64,000 nt of DNA from Iodidimonas nitroreducens (GTDB lineage: Bacteria > Pseudomonadota > Alphaproteobacteria > Sphingomonadales > Rhodothalassiaceae). Location: assembly GCA_000710935.1 (NCBI GenBank), contig BAYV01000109.1, positions 1 to 64,000 of the forward strand. The letters run 5' to 3'. A program made the translations under genes and the position numbers. The notes under the pieces are model-generated. The model worked only from the letters and a program-made list of their open reading frames with translations. It did no database searches and was not told the origin of the DNA. Shown here one piece after another: positions 18,954 through 31,001 of the stretch (its first letter is position 1; each line of letters starts with the position of its first letter).

Positions 18954-20488
18954 ACTTCGAACTTTAGATTTGCACGCTTTACCAGACTTGCCGTCAGCGT
19001 TTGGTTTAGTCTGTAGATAGACTGCTGAGGGTGGCCATTGATGACACCCATGCTTCGCAACTCTTGAAGCGACACCGCCGGCTCGATATATGAAATCAGC
19101 AGGAAGTTGATAACCTTGACGGGATCATCGGGCGTTGCCTTCCACTTCTTCAGCTGCTCCTCACTATAGACGGACCGACCGCCTGTCAGTTGCATGAGCT
19201 TTTTGGTCGATCCGGCCGGCGTCACACTTTCCAGAATGCCAAGAGCGGTAATGGCCTGCGATGGGGGATTCCGCGAAGTACTTTTGTAAAAAAATAGAAG
19301 TGATCCTGCAGGCCCAAGCTTCGATTTGGAACGACAGAGATACACCTTTCGGATCGTGTTGCCAGGCCTTGTAATCGTCTCGGCGCGGGACGCACCAGCA
19401 AAAAGGTCCGGCTGAAGTGGGCTATAAAGGTCCGGGAAGAGCGTATCGTGATATGCCTCCCTGATCGGAATGACGAAGCCGGGTGTATTGTCGTGAAATA
19501 CAAAGCGTGGATAGTGCTCCCGTGCCAGATCGAAGTCGCTTTTGTCATCTTGTGGTGTAAGAACCGCGGCGGAGAAATCTCGCTCATAGATGTATTCGCC
19601 GTTGGCGTTCTGACCCGAATTCCGAAACCCATAATATTCCAGCAACTGCATCAAAGCGACATGTTCTTCATATGTCGTCAGATACGCTAGATCGTATTTG
19701 TTGGTTTGAGCATACCAAAGAACCTGTTTCAGAAGCAACTCTCCGAGCTTCACCCCCCGGCTTTCCGACGCTACCTTGAAGGTGCAGATTTTGAGAATTT
19801 TATTGGCTTTCGTGACCGCATCAGTATCCAATGCATCTTCGTCTTTGCGAACGATCAGTCCCACCAACTGGTCGTTATCATAAACCACCCAGCATGATCG
19901 GTGCTGCTTCACGCACTTTTCTCGCCACCAGTTATCGAATTCCGGATAGCCCTTTCGAAGGCTGTCAAAAAATGTGTCCGATCTGTCGATCTCATGTGCT
20001 GCTGCCTCGCCAACGTGGCGGATCGGCACTTGCTTCGGCTCATAGGTCTGAACGAGCAATTCCTCGGCGTCGCTGACAAACAGGACGCGCCGCGCAAGGT
20101 CAGGCGAACGTTTCTGGGCGCGCTGATGAAGCCCTTTGTCCTGTGTGACAAGAAAGTCTGCAGCGCCTTTCTCAAGCGAATCAAGAAGGGTCGCATCTAC
20201 AACATCGTTCGGCTTCTTTAGCTGTCCGAAGGCCTCTTCGAGATCGAGCCGTTTCAAGCCGCGCTGCTTCTTCAGAAGCTGATACTTTTGGATCTTGCTG
20301 AGGGAAATTTCACGGCGCCTCGCATCCGTATCATGGGCGATGTCGTCCATCGCAGCCTCATGAACGTAAACGCCTACCTTATGGGTCGCCGCTAGTGCGA
20401 GCAATCGAGCATAAGCTGCTTCAACTGTGTGATTGTCTTCGAGCTCAATCAGGATATTCGTATCAATGAGATACGCTTGATGGCTCAT
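18950..20488 (-). CDS. PIN nuclease - GNAT acetyltransferase - PUA-like fusion (island gene 2)
   Basis: A 512-residue multidomain protein. Residues 1-150 form a PIN ribonuclease domain with the four expected acidic residues: D9 (LIDTNIL), E44, D98 (VVDATLLD) and D117 (TQDKGL). Residues about 195-310 form a GNAT domain, with the acetyl-CoA loop RGVKLGELLL (244-253) and the YYGFR segment (285-289). Residues about 375-512 read like a PUA-superfamily (ASCH/EVE-like) RNA-binding domain (RKVYLCRSKSKLGPAGSLLFFY, ALGILESV). The start at 20488 has AGAAGGG upstream. It overlaps the XRE-ASCH gene by 26 bases and the P-loop gene by 4. The domain mix suggests an RNA-targeting toxin or RNA-modification enzyme. 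The PIN and GNAT calls are firm, the third domain less so. Confidence 0.8.
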   Translation of the reverse strand: MSHQAYLIDTNILIELEDNHTVEAAYARLLALAATHKVGVYVHEAAMDDIAHDTDARRREISLSKIQKYQLLKKQRGLKRLDLEEAFGQLKKPNDVVDATLLDSLEKGAADFLVTQDKGLHQRAQKRSPDLARRVLFVSDAEELLVQTYEPKQVPIRHVGEAAAHEIDRSDTFFDSLRKGYPEFDNWWREKCVKQHRSCWVVYDNDQLVGLIVRKDEDALDTDAVTKANKILKICTFKVASESRGVKLGELLLKQVLWYAQTNKYDLAYLTTYEEHVALMQLLEYYGFRNSGQNANGEYIYERDFSAAVLTPQDDKSDFDLAREHYPRFVFHDNTPGFVIPIREAYHDTLFPDLYSPLQPDLFAGASRAETITRPGNTIRKVYLCRSKSKLGPAGSLLFFYKSTSRNPPSQAITALGILESVTPAGSTKKLMQLTGGRSVYSEEQLKKWKATPDDPVKVINFLLISYIEPAVSLQELRSMGVINGHPQQSIYRLNQTLTASLVKRANLKFEV

Positions 20489-21257
20489 CTTGAAGTGCCC
20501 TTCTCAGATCATGCTTGGCGTAAAGAAAAGACTGTGGCGGCTCAAAGCCAAATTTCTCTCGAAGCTCGTGAAGCGGTAGCGGACGGGTGAATGATTTCAC
20601 ATCATCAAATACAAGCGCGTAGCCATAATCCAATCCTTCAAAATACTTGTCGAATAACGGCCGCTCGATAAAGGCCTTACTTTCAAATTTATTCCAGATT
20701 TGCTCGACTGGAAGCTTTAAGACATCACGGATCGAAGCGGTGCCGACCATCGCCTTAACTGGCGAGCTTGAATAAATATAGGCTAAGGCACCATGCGGAG
20801 CTGCAACAGGAAAACGGCGGCGCAATTCTACCGTCTTCTCACCTGTGAGGATTTTCTCGGAATAGACCGGCTTGATAGACAACACCACGTCGCGTTGGGG
20901 TTTGAATGGCTCGTCTGCAAGAATTGGAAGTATGAGTTGGTCATCGTGCCCTTGCTCGATGTCGAAAGTAACACTCTGCAGCCGAGCTGCAATCGGGGTA
21001 TCGACTGGAAAATGCGCGTTCAGACGCAGCGAAGCACCAAGGGCTTTGACATAACGTTCCACGGTGCTGAGATATATTTCACCGCCGTTCTCAATCTTGG
21101 AGATCGAGGCTTGCTGAACGTCCATGCTCGCAGCAACATGCCCTTGCGTGAGGCCAGCCAGAATGCGCAGCTTCTTCAATTCGGCACCGATCCGCGCTGT
21201 GCCTAGCCCATCCTCTATGGCCTGAGCTTCGATAATTTTTCCGGTAAGCTTGCCCAT
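20463..21257 (-). CDS. XRE-family HTH fused to ASCH domain (island gene 1)
   Basis: A 264-residue protein. Residues about 23-80 are an XRE/Cro helix-turn-helix (ELKKLRILAGLTQGHVAASM, then QQASISKIENG). Residues about 124-230 are an ASCH domain with the signature GEKTVELRRRFP and the strand LAYIYSSSPVKAMVG. ASCH is a PUA-like fold thought to bind RNA; one ASCH protein, YqfB, hydrolyses N4-acetylcytidine. I prefer the ATG at 21257, with AAGG 8 bases before it, over those at 21272 and 21305. It is the promoter-proximal gene of the island and probably its regulator or antitoxin. The last 26 bases overlap the PIN-GNAT gene. Confidence 0.8.
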   Translation of the reverse strand: MGKLTGKIIEAQAIEDGLGTARIGAELKKLRILAGLTQGHVAASMDVQQASISKIENGGEIYLSTVERYVKALGASLRLNAHFPVDTPIAARLQSVTFDIEQGHDDQLILPILADEPFKPQRDVVLSIKPVYSEKILTGEKTVELRRRFPVAAPHGALAYIYSSSPVKAMVGTASIRDVLKLPVEQIWNKFESKAFIERPLFDKYFEGLDYGYALVFDDVKSFTRPLPLHELREKFGFEPPQSFLYAKHDLRRALQDEPSSVSH

Positions 21258-21600
21258 TGGATGAACCTTCATTTCTTGTTTTTGTAAGCCGGACTGGTAT
21301 TCCAAGCAAGAAATATCGCGGGGTTACACATCTCGTACAGGCTCAAGGTTCAGCAATCTTATTTCTTCCATCGGGGACAAAATAGATGGAAAGATTGGAA
21401 GGATCAAAAAGTGGAAAATTAAAACTCATGCATTTGCTAGCTCTACGTGCAACTTATTATAATGAACCACAGCAAGGTTCCAACCCCCCTCGGTGAATTC
21501 GGGCGGGGTGGTCTGCTGTCCGTAGTCGTTTGCGAGATAAGCTTTAGGAGCTTTTGCCAATTCTGCCCACGCCCACCCCCGGGCAGTGACTCCGCAGGGT
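21258..21600. other. Promoter side and right border of the accessory island
   Basis: About 340 bases between the island's first gene and the ferritin-like gene. The left half is AT-rich and should hold the island promoter. The right half (21480-21600) is GC-rich, with several C- and G-runs that could pair. No open frame or transposase fragment is recognisable. The right repeat copy begins at 21601. Confidence 0.45.
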
Positions 21601-21635
21601 GATCAGGCGGTGCGGGCGAGCTTATCGCGCCGCCA
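21601..21635. repeat. Right copy of 35-bp direct repeat flanking the island
   Basis: Matches 18096-18130 at 32 of 35 positions. It covers the last codons and stop of the ferritin-like gene (minus strand), so an element that integrated here would leave the gene intact. The three mismatches are consistent with age or with the left copy coming from a related, diverged gene end. Confidence 0.6.
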
Positions 21636-22430
21636 TTTCACGAAATGCCAGCCCGCCCCGGCCACCAGATCGGCCAGGCGGCCATTGGCATTGAAATCCG
21701 CCGCCCGCAAGATCATCCGTGCCGCATTATCGATATGCTGGCGCTGATAAAGGGCCATGGCACTGCGCCAATAGGCCGTGGCATTGGCCTTGGTATCATA
21801 AACCGCCTGGGGATCACGGGGCAGGATATTGGCGGCATACCACGCATAGGCCAGTTCATCATCTTCGGCTTCCTGCACCCGGCCCAATGCCACTTTCAGG
21901 CGCTCCATCAAGCCCAGCTTGTCCCCGGATTTATAGCGCCCCAGATGCTTTTGAAATAAACGATAGTGAAAAAATTCATCGATGGCGATGCGCCGACACA
22001 CTTCTTTCAAAACCGGCTCGCTGGTGGCATCGCGGATCGCCGAATAAAAGGACGATGTGCCCGATTCCACCACACAGCGGGCGATCAATTCCCCCGCCCG
22101 GCTGCCGCGCACCGATGCGCTGGCATCAAGGGGCAGGCCATAGCCTTCGCGAAAAAGGGCAAGGCTTTGTGCAAAGGAAAAAGCGGGATCGGCGATTTCC
22201 GCCCATCGCCCCAAAGCCGCCCCATGCTGGGCTTCTTCCTCGCCCCACTGCCGAGCGGCGGCTTGAAAATCTGCATCATCGGGGAAAACACGGCATAAAT
22301 AGGTGACATAATCGGCCGAATTGGCTTCGACCAAGGATGCTGCCTTGACCACCGCCAGCAAATCATCCGATACGGCATCGGGATCAAAGCCCGACCAATC
22401 GATGCTATCCAATGTCCAATGCTGTGCCAT
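21603..22430 (-). CDS. Ferritin-like di-iron protein
   Basis: A 275-residue helical protein of the ferritin-like superfamily. Di-iron ligands are visible as two helix pairs: E (SLVEANSADY) with EEEAQHG, then CVVESGTSSFY with IDEFFHYR, i.e. the pattern E...EExxH...E...DExxH. This arrangement is shared by acyl-ACP desaturase-like and related oxidases. The specific reaction cannot be told. It lies alone, between the accessory island and the ATP synthase operon and in the same direction as both. Its last 11 codons are the sequence repeated on the far side of the island. Confidence 0.75.
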   Translation of the reverse strand: MAQHWTLDSIDWSGFDPDAVSDDLLAVVKAASLVEANSADYVTYLCRVFPDDADFQAAARQWGEEEAQHGAALGRWAEIADPAFSFAQSLALFREGYGLPLDASASVRGSRAGELIARCVVESGTSSFYSAIRDATSEPVLKEVCRRIAIDEFFHYRLFQKHLGRYKSGDKLGLMERLKVALGRVQEAEDDELAYAWYAANILPRDPQAVYDTKANATAYWRSAMALYQRQHIDNAARMILRAADFNANGRLADLVAGAGWHFVKWRRDKLARTA

Positions 22431-22561
22431 GCGTTTCTTTCACCTGTCGCCCATTCTCATTTGTTGCCCATTATAGAATTCGGGCCTGCTGGGCAGCCTT
22501 GTCATCAAAGCGCCATAGCGCCTTCACAAAAAACGAATGCATAGCTTATCATGTTCCCGAT

Positions 22562-22594
22562 AAAAAGAAAAAGCCATGCCGTGGCATGACTTTA
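22562..22594 (-). terminator. Rho-independent terminator of the ATP synthase operon
   Basis: On the minus strand CATGCC and GGCATG (plus coordinates 22575-22580 and 22583-22588), with extra flanking pairs, form a short stem. It is followed by a long T-rich tail (TTTTTC then TTTTT). It lies 50-85 bases beyond the atpC stop. Confidence 0.65.
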
Positions 22595-22646
22595 TCAGGA
22601 TGATTTTGGATGAGATGCGGCCGGACCGACCAAAGCCAAAAGCCGC

Positions 22647-23054
22647 TTAATGCTTAAGGATTTCCTGCAGCGGCTTCATCCAGGCCAGCCGCTTTTCCGC
22701 GCGCTCCAGCTCTAAAGCATCTTTGGCGAGGCTGAGATCTTCCATGCTGTTTTTGATATCCTGCTCAAGCTGCGCCCGATCAATGCTTTCGGGATCGATG
22801 GTATCTTCAGCCAGAACCACCAGCCCTTCGCTGTTCACTTCCACAAAGCCGCCCTTGAGGAAAAAAACCTGTGGCGGCTTTTGTTCGTCTTCATAAACAG
22901 AAATCAGGCCGGGACGCAGGGTCGACATCAAGGGCGCATGGCCGGGCAGCACGCCAAATTCGCCCTCCGATCCGGGAACGACCACATGCGCCACCTGCAG
23001 ATCAAGCAAAAGGCGTTCAGGACTCACCAGTTCAAAGCTCATCAGTTCAGCCAT
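22647..23054 (-). CDS. atpC: ATP synthase F1 epsilon subunit
   Basis: A 135-residue epsilon subunit, normal size. It carries the N-terminal beta-sandwich sequence FELVSPERLLLDLQVAHVVVPGSEGEFGVLPGHAPLM, shared across the family (residue block 6-42), and a two-helix C-terminus (ALELERAEKRLAWM). It forms the central stalk foot and can inhibit ATP hydrolysis. I start at the ATG at 23054, where GGAG precedes by 9 bases and family members begin MAE-, rather than at 23069. It is the last gene of atpHAGDC. Confidence 0.97.
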   Translation of the reverse strand: MAELMSFELVSPERLLLDLQVAHVVVPGSEGEFGVLPGHAPLMSTLRPGLISVYEDEQKPPQVFFLKGGFVEVNSEGLVVLAEDTIDPESIDRAQLEQDIKNSMEDLSLAKDALELERAEKRLAWMKPLQEILKH

Positions 23055-23098
23055 GATGGCAAACTCCATTTTCTGCTTTTGGGCGCAGCAACAAAGGC

Positions 23099-25466
<2,368 letters not shown>

Positions 25467-25525
25467 TGCTGTCCCCTAACGGGTGCTTGTTACAAGCAGA
25501 AAAACGGGCGAAATCATCGGGTGGC

Positions 25526-27058
25526 TCATGCAAATTTGCTGGCAAAGGTGCCGAGCACGGATTTCAGCTCTGTCTCGATCTCATCATTGAGCGCCTGTTT
25601 GGTCCGGATTTTTTCCAGAAGATCGCCATGTCTGGAGCGGATCTGCGACAGGAGTTCTTCTTCAAAGCGCGATACCGCATCGGGGGCCACATCATCGAGA
25701 AAGCCGCGCGTGCCCGCATAGATCGAGACCACCTGTTCTTCCACCGTCATCGGTGAATATTGCTTTTGCTTGAGCAATTCGGTGAGACGACGGCCGCGAT
25801 TGAGCAGCTTTTGAGTGGATTTATCGAGATCCGAGCCAAATTGGGCGAAGGCTTCCATTTCACGATATTGCGCCAGTTCCAGCTTCATCGAGCCAGAAAC
25901 CTGCTTCATCGCCTTCACCTGCGCGGCAGACCCCACGCGACTGACCGAAAGGCCAACATTGATGGCCGGGCGGATGCCGCGATAAAACAGATTGGTTTCA
26001 AGGAAGATCTGGCCATCGGTGATCGAGATCACATTGGTTGGAATATAGGCCGATACGTCACCGGCTTGCGTTTCCACGATGGGCAAAGCGGTCAGCGATC
26101 CGGCCCCATGATCATCATTGAGCTTGGCGGCGCGTTCCAAAAGGCGGCTATGAAGATAGAACACATCACCCGGATAGGCTTCGCGGCCCGGCGGACGGCG
26201 GAGCAGGAGCGACATCTGGCGATAAGCCACGGCCTGTTTCGATAGATCGTCATAAACGATCACCGCATGCATGCCATTATCACGGAAGAACTCACCCATG
26301 GCGCAGCCGGTATAGGGGGCCAGAAATTGCAGGGGTGCAGGCTCTGATGCCGTGGCGGCCACCACGATGGAATACTCCATCGCGCCATTTTCTTCGAGGG
26401 TTTTGACGATCTGGGCGACGGTGGAGCGCTTTTGCCCAACGGCCACATAAACGCAATAAAGCTTTTTCGACTCATCATCCCCGGCATTGATGGGGCGCTG
26501 ATTGAGGAAGGTATCGATGGCCACTGCCGTTTTGCCGGTCTGGCGGTCGCCGATGATCAGTTCCCGCTGGCCACGGCCTACAGGCACAAGGGCATCCACG
26601 GCTTTCAGCCCGGTTTGCATCGGCTCATGCACCGATTTGCGCGGGATGATGCCCGGCGCTTTCACCTCAACCCGGCGGCGTTCGCTTGATTCGATCGGGC
26701 CCTTGCCATCAATGGGATTGCCAAGGGCATCCACCACACGTCCCAACAAACCGCGCCCCACCGGCACATCCACAATCGTTCCGGTGCGCTTCACGGTGTC
26801 GCCTTCGGCAATGCCGCGATCCGATCCGAAAATCACGATCCCCACATTATCGGCTTCAAGATTGAGGGCCATGCCCTGCACACCACCGGGAAATTCAACC
26901 ATTTCACCGGCCTGCACATTATCAAGGCCATGGACACGGGCGATGCCGTCCCCCACCGAGAGCACCTGACCCACTTCAGATACTTCGGCTTCAACACCAA
27001 AGCCTGCTATCTGGTCTTTGAGGACCTGCGAAATCTCTGCCGCACGGATGTCCATCAT
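25526..27058 (-). CDS. atpA: ATP synthase F1 alpha subunit
   Basis: A 510-residue non-catalytic nucleotide-binding subunit. The P-loop GDRQTGKTA, the arginine-finger region (SISVSRVG-like, here [12 protein letters not shown]) and the N-terminal [11 protein letters not shown] segment are present. The ATG at 27058 overlaps the last base of the atpH stop (TGATG), with AAAGGGA upstream; a second ATG follows at 27055. The two are probably translationally coupled. Confidence 0.98.
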   Translation of the reverse strand: MMDIRAAEISQVLKDQIAGFGVEAEVSEVGQVLSVGDGIARVHGLDNVQAGEMVEFPGGVQGMALNLEADNVGIVIFGSDRGIAEGDTVKRTGTIVDVPVGRGLLGRVVDALGNPIDGKGPIESSERRRVEVKAPGIIPRKSVHEPMQTGLKAVDALVPVGRGQRELIIGDRQTGKTAVAIDTFLNQRPINAGDDESKKLYCVYVAVGQKRSTVAQIVKTLEENGAMEYSIVVAATASEPAPLQFLAPYTGCAMGEFFRDNGMHAVIVYDDLSKQAVAYRQMSLLLRRPPGREAYPGDVFYLHSRLLERAAKLNDDHGAGSLTALPIVETQAGDVSAYIPTNVISITDGQIFLETNLFYRGIRPAINVGLSVSRVGSAAQVKAMKQVSGSMKLELAQYREMEAFAQFGSDLDKSTQKLLNRGRRLTELLKQKQYSPMTVEEQVVSIYAGTRGFLDDVAPDAVSRFEEELLSQIRSRHGDLLEKIRTKQALNDEIETELKSVLGTFASKFA

Positions 27059-27615
27059 CAAATCCCTTTCATGGCGCGTTCAAGACTGTCGAGCTTGGTG
27101 GCGATCGAGCTATCGATCATGCGTGAGCCGATCCTGACGACGAGACCGCCGATCAGGCTTTCATCCACTGACGCATTGATCGCCACATCACGCCCGGCAA
27201 TCGACTTCAATTGGGCTTCCAAAGCCGTCATTTGTGTTTTGGTCAGCGCTCTGGCCACGCGGACATCCGCCGTCACCTCACCCTTGTGATCGGCTTCCAG
27301 TGCGCTGAGATCGCGCAGCACCGCCAACAGGATGGAAAGACGACGATTGCGGGTCAAAACGCCGAGAAATTTTTTCATCAGAGCCGATAAATCAAGCCGG
27401 GTCGCCAAAGTTTCAACCACCGCGCCCTGCTGATTGCGGGTCAAAAGTGGGGACGCCGCCAAAGACAACAAACCCGGCTGTTCACCAAAAAAAGCCGTGA
27501 GATGCGCCCGATCACGGGCCAGCGCCTCCAACGAGGCGGACTCGCGGGCCAACGCAAAAAGAGCCGTGGCATAACGGCCGGACAATCCTGATATGATCGC
27601 TTTTTCTGCGGGCAA
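27058..27615 (-). CDS. atpH: ATP synthase F1 delta subunit (TTG start)
   Basis: A 185-residue delta subunit linking F1 to the peripheral stalk. It has [12 protein letters not shown] at the start and the C-terminal strand [20 protein letters not shown] (residues 158-177). There is no ATG at the expected place. The best start is TTG at 27615 with GAGG 9 bases upstream; TTG at 27630 is the alternative but lies on the ribosome site. First gene of the F1 operon; the F0 genes are elsewhere, as usual in alphaproteobacteria. Confidence 0.95.
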   Translation of the reverse strand: MPAEKAIISGLSGRYATALFALARESASLEALARDRAHLTAFFGEQPGLLSLAASPLLTRNQQGAVVETLATRLDLSALMKKFLGVLTRNRRLSILLAVLRDLSALEADHKGEVTADVRVARALTKTQMTALEAQLKSIAGRDVAINASVDESLIGGLVVRIGSRMIDSSIATKLDSLERAMKGI

Positions 27616-27854
27616 CGGTTTATTCCTCAAGTGGAAATCTTGATTATAAGGCTATGGATACACGATCTTTTGAAACAAAGCGAACCGGCGCACAAAGCGG
27701 CCATCACACAGATGTTCCTCAGTCGGGCGCGCACCCCTTAGCACACGGGATTTTGAGGTGCAAGCAAGGGACGGGCAATTCTTTCATTTCAGGCAAAAAA
27801 CCCTCTGGCATTTCCGGCAAAAAATCCCGGTATCGCCGCCCCGGCATGCTGCGA
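27616..27854. other. Space between secA and the ATP synthase operon
   Basis: About 240 bases holding the F1 operon promoter and the 3' untranslated part of secA. No frame with coding character is visible. I cannot place the promoter confidently. Confidence 0.4.
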
Positions 27855-30590
27855 TCACAAAACGCCGTGACAGTGCTTATATTTCTTGCCCGAACCACAA
27901 GGGCATGGCGCATTGCGGGCCACCCGCCCCCAGCTTGCCGGATTATTGGGATCGGGCTGGGCCGCCGGCTGCCGCGCGGCAATTGTCCCGCCGGCATTCA
28001 CCACCCGCCCGGCATGGCCGCCATCATCCACCAGATTGCGACCGGTATGGGGATCATCATGACGCGTATTCATCTGCTGGGGGGCCTGGGGTTCGGGTGG
28101 CGCTTCGGGGCGCTGCAATTCCACATGGCACAGCATCTGCGTCACCGATTCCCGCACATGGCCAAGCATCGCTTCGAACATGGAAAAGGCTTCGGTCTTA
28201 TATTCATTGAGCGGATTGCGCTGGGCCAGAGCGCGCAAATTCACCGCCTGGCGCAGATAATCCAGATTGCCCAGATGATCTTTCCATTCCTGATCGATGA
28301 TCTGCAAAAGCAGGCTTTTTTCCACCTGCCGCCAGACATTAGCCCCATAATGGGTGGCTTTTTGGGCCAGATGCCGTTCCAGCGCGGTTTCAAGGCGCTC
28401 GGTCATCTTGTCGCGATCGATGCCTTCTTCGCCCGCCCATTCGGCCAGCGGCAGATCAAGGGACAAAATCCGCCGCACATCCACATGCAGCCCTTCGATA
28501 TTCCATTGTTCGGGGTAGGTTTTCGGCGGACAATGGCTATCGATCAGATGGAAACAGGTATCCTCGCCCATGCCTTTGACGGTTTCCGCCACATCATCGA
28601 GATCCATGATTTCCCGGCGTTGTTCAAAAATGACCTTACGCTGATCATTCATCACATCATCATATTTCAAGACATGCTTGCGCATCTCGAAATTGCGGGC
28701 TTCCACCTTTTCCTGCGCTTTTTCGATGGCCCGATTGAGCCAGGGATGGACAATCGCCTCGCCTTCCTCGATGCCGAGCTTTACCAGCATCGAATCCATG
28801 CGTTCCGGCCCGAAAATGCGCATCATGTCATCTTGCAAAGACAGATAGAATTTCGACCGACCCGGATCGCCCTGACGCCCCGACCGTCCGCGCAACTGAT
28901 TATCGATGCGCCGTGATTCGTGGCGTTCGGTGCCCATCACATAAAGGCCGCCGGCCTCCAGAACCTTGGCTTTTTCCGCCTCGATCTCGGCGGTGATGCG
29001 ATTGACCAGCTCGGCGCGCTTGCTTTCATCATCAAGGGCCGCCGTTTCATCATGAATGCGCATCTCAAGATTGCCGCCCAATTGAATATCGGTGCCCCGG
29101 CCGGCCATATTGGTGGCAATGGTCACCGCGCCCAGGCGCCCGGCCTGCGCCACGATGCTGGCTTCCTGCTCATGATAGCGGGCATTCAGCACATTGTGCT
29201 TGATTTTGCCTTTCTTCAAAAGCGCCGCAAGCTGTTCTGATTTCTCGATGGAAACCGTCCCCACCAGCACCGGTTGGCCGCGCTTTTGGCAATCACGGAT
29301 ATCTTCGACGATGGCATGGTTTTTTTCATCGGCGGTGCGATAGAATTCATCATGATCATCGGCCCGACGTACCGGCTGATTGGTTGGAATCTCGATGACA
29401 TCAAGCCCGTAAATCTCGGCAAATTCCGCCGCTTCCGTGGCCGCCGTGCCGGTCATCCCCGAAAGCTTGGGGTACATGCGGAAATAATTCTGGAAGGTGA
29501 TCGAAGCCAAAGTCTGGTTTTCCGATTGGATCTCCACCCCTTCTTTCGCCTCGACCGCCTGATGCAGCCCGCCCGACCAGCGCCGACCCGGCATCATCCG
29601 TCCGGTAAATTCATCAATGATGACGACCTTGCCATCCTTCACGATATAATCGGTATCGGCCTCGAACATTTTCCGGGCGCGCAGGGCCTGATCCACATGA
29701 TGGACGATGGCGGTATTCTCATAATCATAAAGATTATCGCCCTTTAAAAGCCCCTGATCGCGGAGAATCTGTTCGATATGCTCGGCACCGGCTTCGGTGA
29801 GGGCGATGGTCTTGTTCTTTTCGTCTTTTTCATAATGCTGATCTTCAAGGCGACGCACCAGCCGATCTATTTTCAGATAGAGATCGGATTTATCTTCCGT
29901 GGGCCCGGAAATGATCAGGGGCGTGCGGGCCTCATCGATCAGAATGGAATCAACCTCATCGACGATGGCGAAATTGAAGGGCCGCTGCACCATCTGATCG
30001 AGACGATATTTCATATTGTCGCGCAGATAATCGAAGCCGAATTCATTATTGGTGCCATAGGTGATATCGGCAGCATAGGCGACCCGGCGCTCCTGATCAT
30101 CAAGGCCATTGACGATCACCCCCACGCTGAGGCCCAAACGGTCATAAACCTTTTTCATCCACTGGCTATCGCGCTGGGCCAGATAATCATTGACCGTGAC
30201 GATATGCACGCCCTTGCCTTCCAGGGCATTGAGATAGGCGGCAAGGGTCGAGACAAGGGTTTTGCCTTCGCCGGTTTTCATTTCTGAAATATTGCCATCA
30301 TGCAAAACCATGCCGCCCACCATCTGCACATCGAAATGGCGCAGACCAAGGCCGCGCCGCGCGGCTTCGCGCACCGTGGCAAAGGCGTGGGGCAGGATCT
30401 GATCAAGGGTTTCGCCCTTGGCCAAACGCTCCTTGAAATCCGAAGTGCGCTGCATCAGCGCTTCATCTGAAAGGGCTTCAACCTCAGGCTCAAGGGCATT
30501 GATCGCCGCCACGCGGGCCATCAGCCCCTTGACGATCCGGTCATTGCGCGAGCCGAAAATCTTTTTGGCAAAAGCGCCGAAACCCATCAT
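27855..30590 (-). CDS. secA: Preprotein translocase ATPase SecA
   Basis: A 911-residue motor of the Sec secretion pathway. Motor motifs are all present: [19 protein letters not shown], the DEAD-like [28 protein letters not shown] and the [13 protein letters not shown] helicase segment. A zinc-binding SEC-C tail [14 protein letters not shown] binds SecB and lipid. The start at 30590 has AAGGGG 7 bases upstream. It stands alone, with a long upstream region shared with divergent argJ. Confidence 0.98.
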   Translation of the reverse strand: MMGFGAFAKKIFGSRNDRIVKGLMARVAAINALEPEVEALSDEALMQRTSDFKERLAKGETLDQILPHAFATVREAARRGLGLRHFDVQMVGGMVLHDGNISEMKTGEGKTLVSTLAAYLNALEGKGVHIVTVNDYLAQRDSQWMKKVYDRLGLSVGVIVNGLDDQERRVAYAADITYGTNNEFGFDYLRDNMKYRLDQMVQRPFNFAIVDEVDSILIDEARTPLIISGPTEDKSDLYLKIDRLVRRLEDQHYEKDEKNKTIALTEAGAEHIEQILRDQGLLKGDNLYDYENTAIVHHVDQALRARKMFEADTDYIVKDGKVVIIDEFTGRMMPGRRWSGGLHQAVEAKEGVEIQSENQTLASITFQNYFRMYPKLSGMTGTAATEAAEFAEIYGLDVIEIPTNQPVRRADDHDEFYRTADEKNHAIVEDIRDCQKRGQPVLVGTVSIEKSEQLAALLKKGKIKHNVLNARYHEQEASIVAQAGRLGAVTIATNMAGRGTDIQLGGNLEMRIHDETAALDDESKRAELVNRITAEIEAEKAKVLEAGGLYVMGTERHESRRIDNQLRGRSGRQGDPGRSKFYLSLQDDMMRIFGPERMDSMLVKLGIEEGEAIVHPWLNRAIEKAQEKVEARNFEMRKHVLKYDDVMNDQRKVIFEQRREIMDLDDVAETVKGMGEDTCFHLIDSHCPPKTYPEQWNIEGLHVDVRRILSLDLPLAEWAGEEGIDRDKMTERLETALERHLAQKATHYGANVWRQVEKSLLLQIIDQEWKDHLGNLDYLRQAVNLRALAQRNPLNEYKTEAFSMFEAMLGHVRESVTQMLCHVELQRPEAPPEPQAPQQMNTRHDDPHTGRNLVDDGGHAGRVVNAGGTIAARQPAAQPDPNNPASWGRVARNAPCPCGSGKKYKHCHGVL

Positions 30591-31001
30591 GTGCAACCCC
30601 TTGAAAGACGCAAATCATCATCGCTGTGCGCCATACTGTTATCGATCCTGCTCAGCTTTGGCCGGACCTGAGCCCAAACCCATCTGCCAATCTGCTATTT
30701 TTGCCGTTTTGAACAGCCTTGAAGATAGTTGTCCTGACCGGAAAAGCCATTGACGTTGACAGATCGTGCCTGTGGAAATAAGCGGGGCGCTGGACCCTGT
30801 CAACCAAGCCGCGCAAAAGCCCTGCCATGAAGGGGCCATCTGATCGCCTGATTTCGCCCTTTCAAAAGACCAAAGAAGGCTGATAAAAGCCTGTATCCCG
30901 GCATGTGGCAGCGGCGTGTGACAGCGACGCAAGACGGGCGGATTTTCGCCGCATTGTCGCGCATCGTCCGGGTTTTGTGCATGACTTTTAAAGGATCATC
31001 G
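30591..31001. other. Divergent promoter region of secA and argJ
   Basis: A gap of 411 bases without a supported gene. Frames found here lack ribosome sites and coding pattern. A TTGACA-like hexamer occurs near 30755 without a good partner. Given its length it may hold a leader for secA; no known secA-regulatory element is recognised. Confidence 0.4.

Noticed and set aside
27654-28916. A 420-codon plus-strand frame opposite secA
   Set aside because: It is antisense to a perfect secA, has a composition of repeated His/Ile typical of a shadow frame and no ribosome site.
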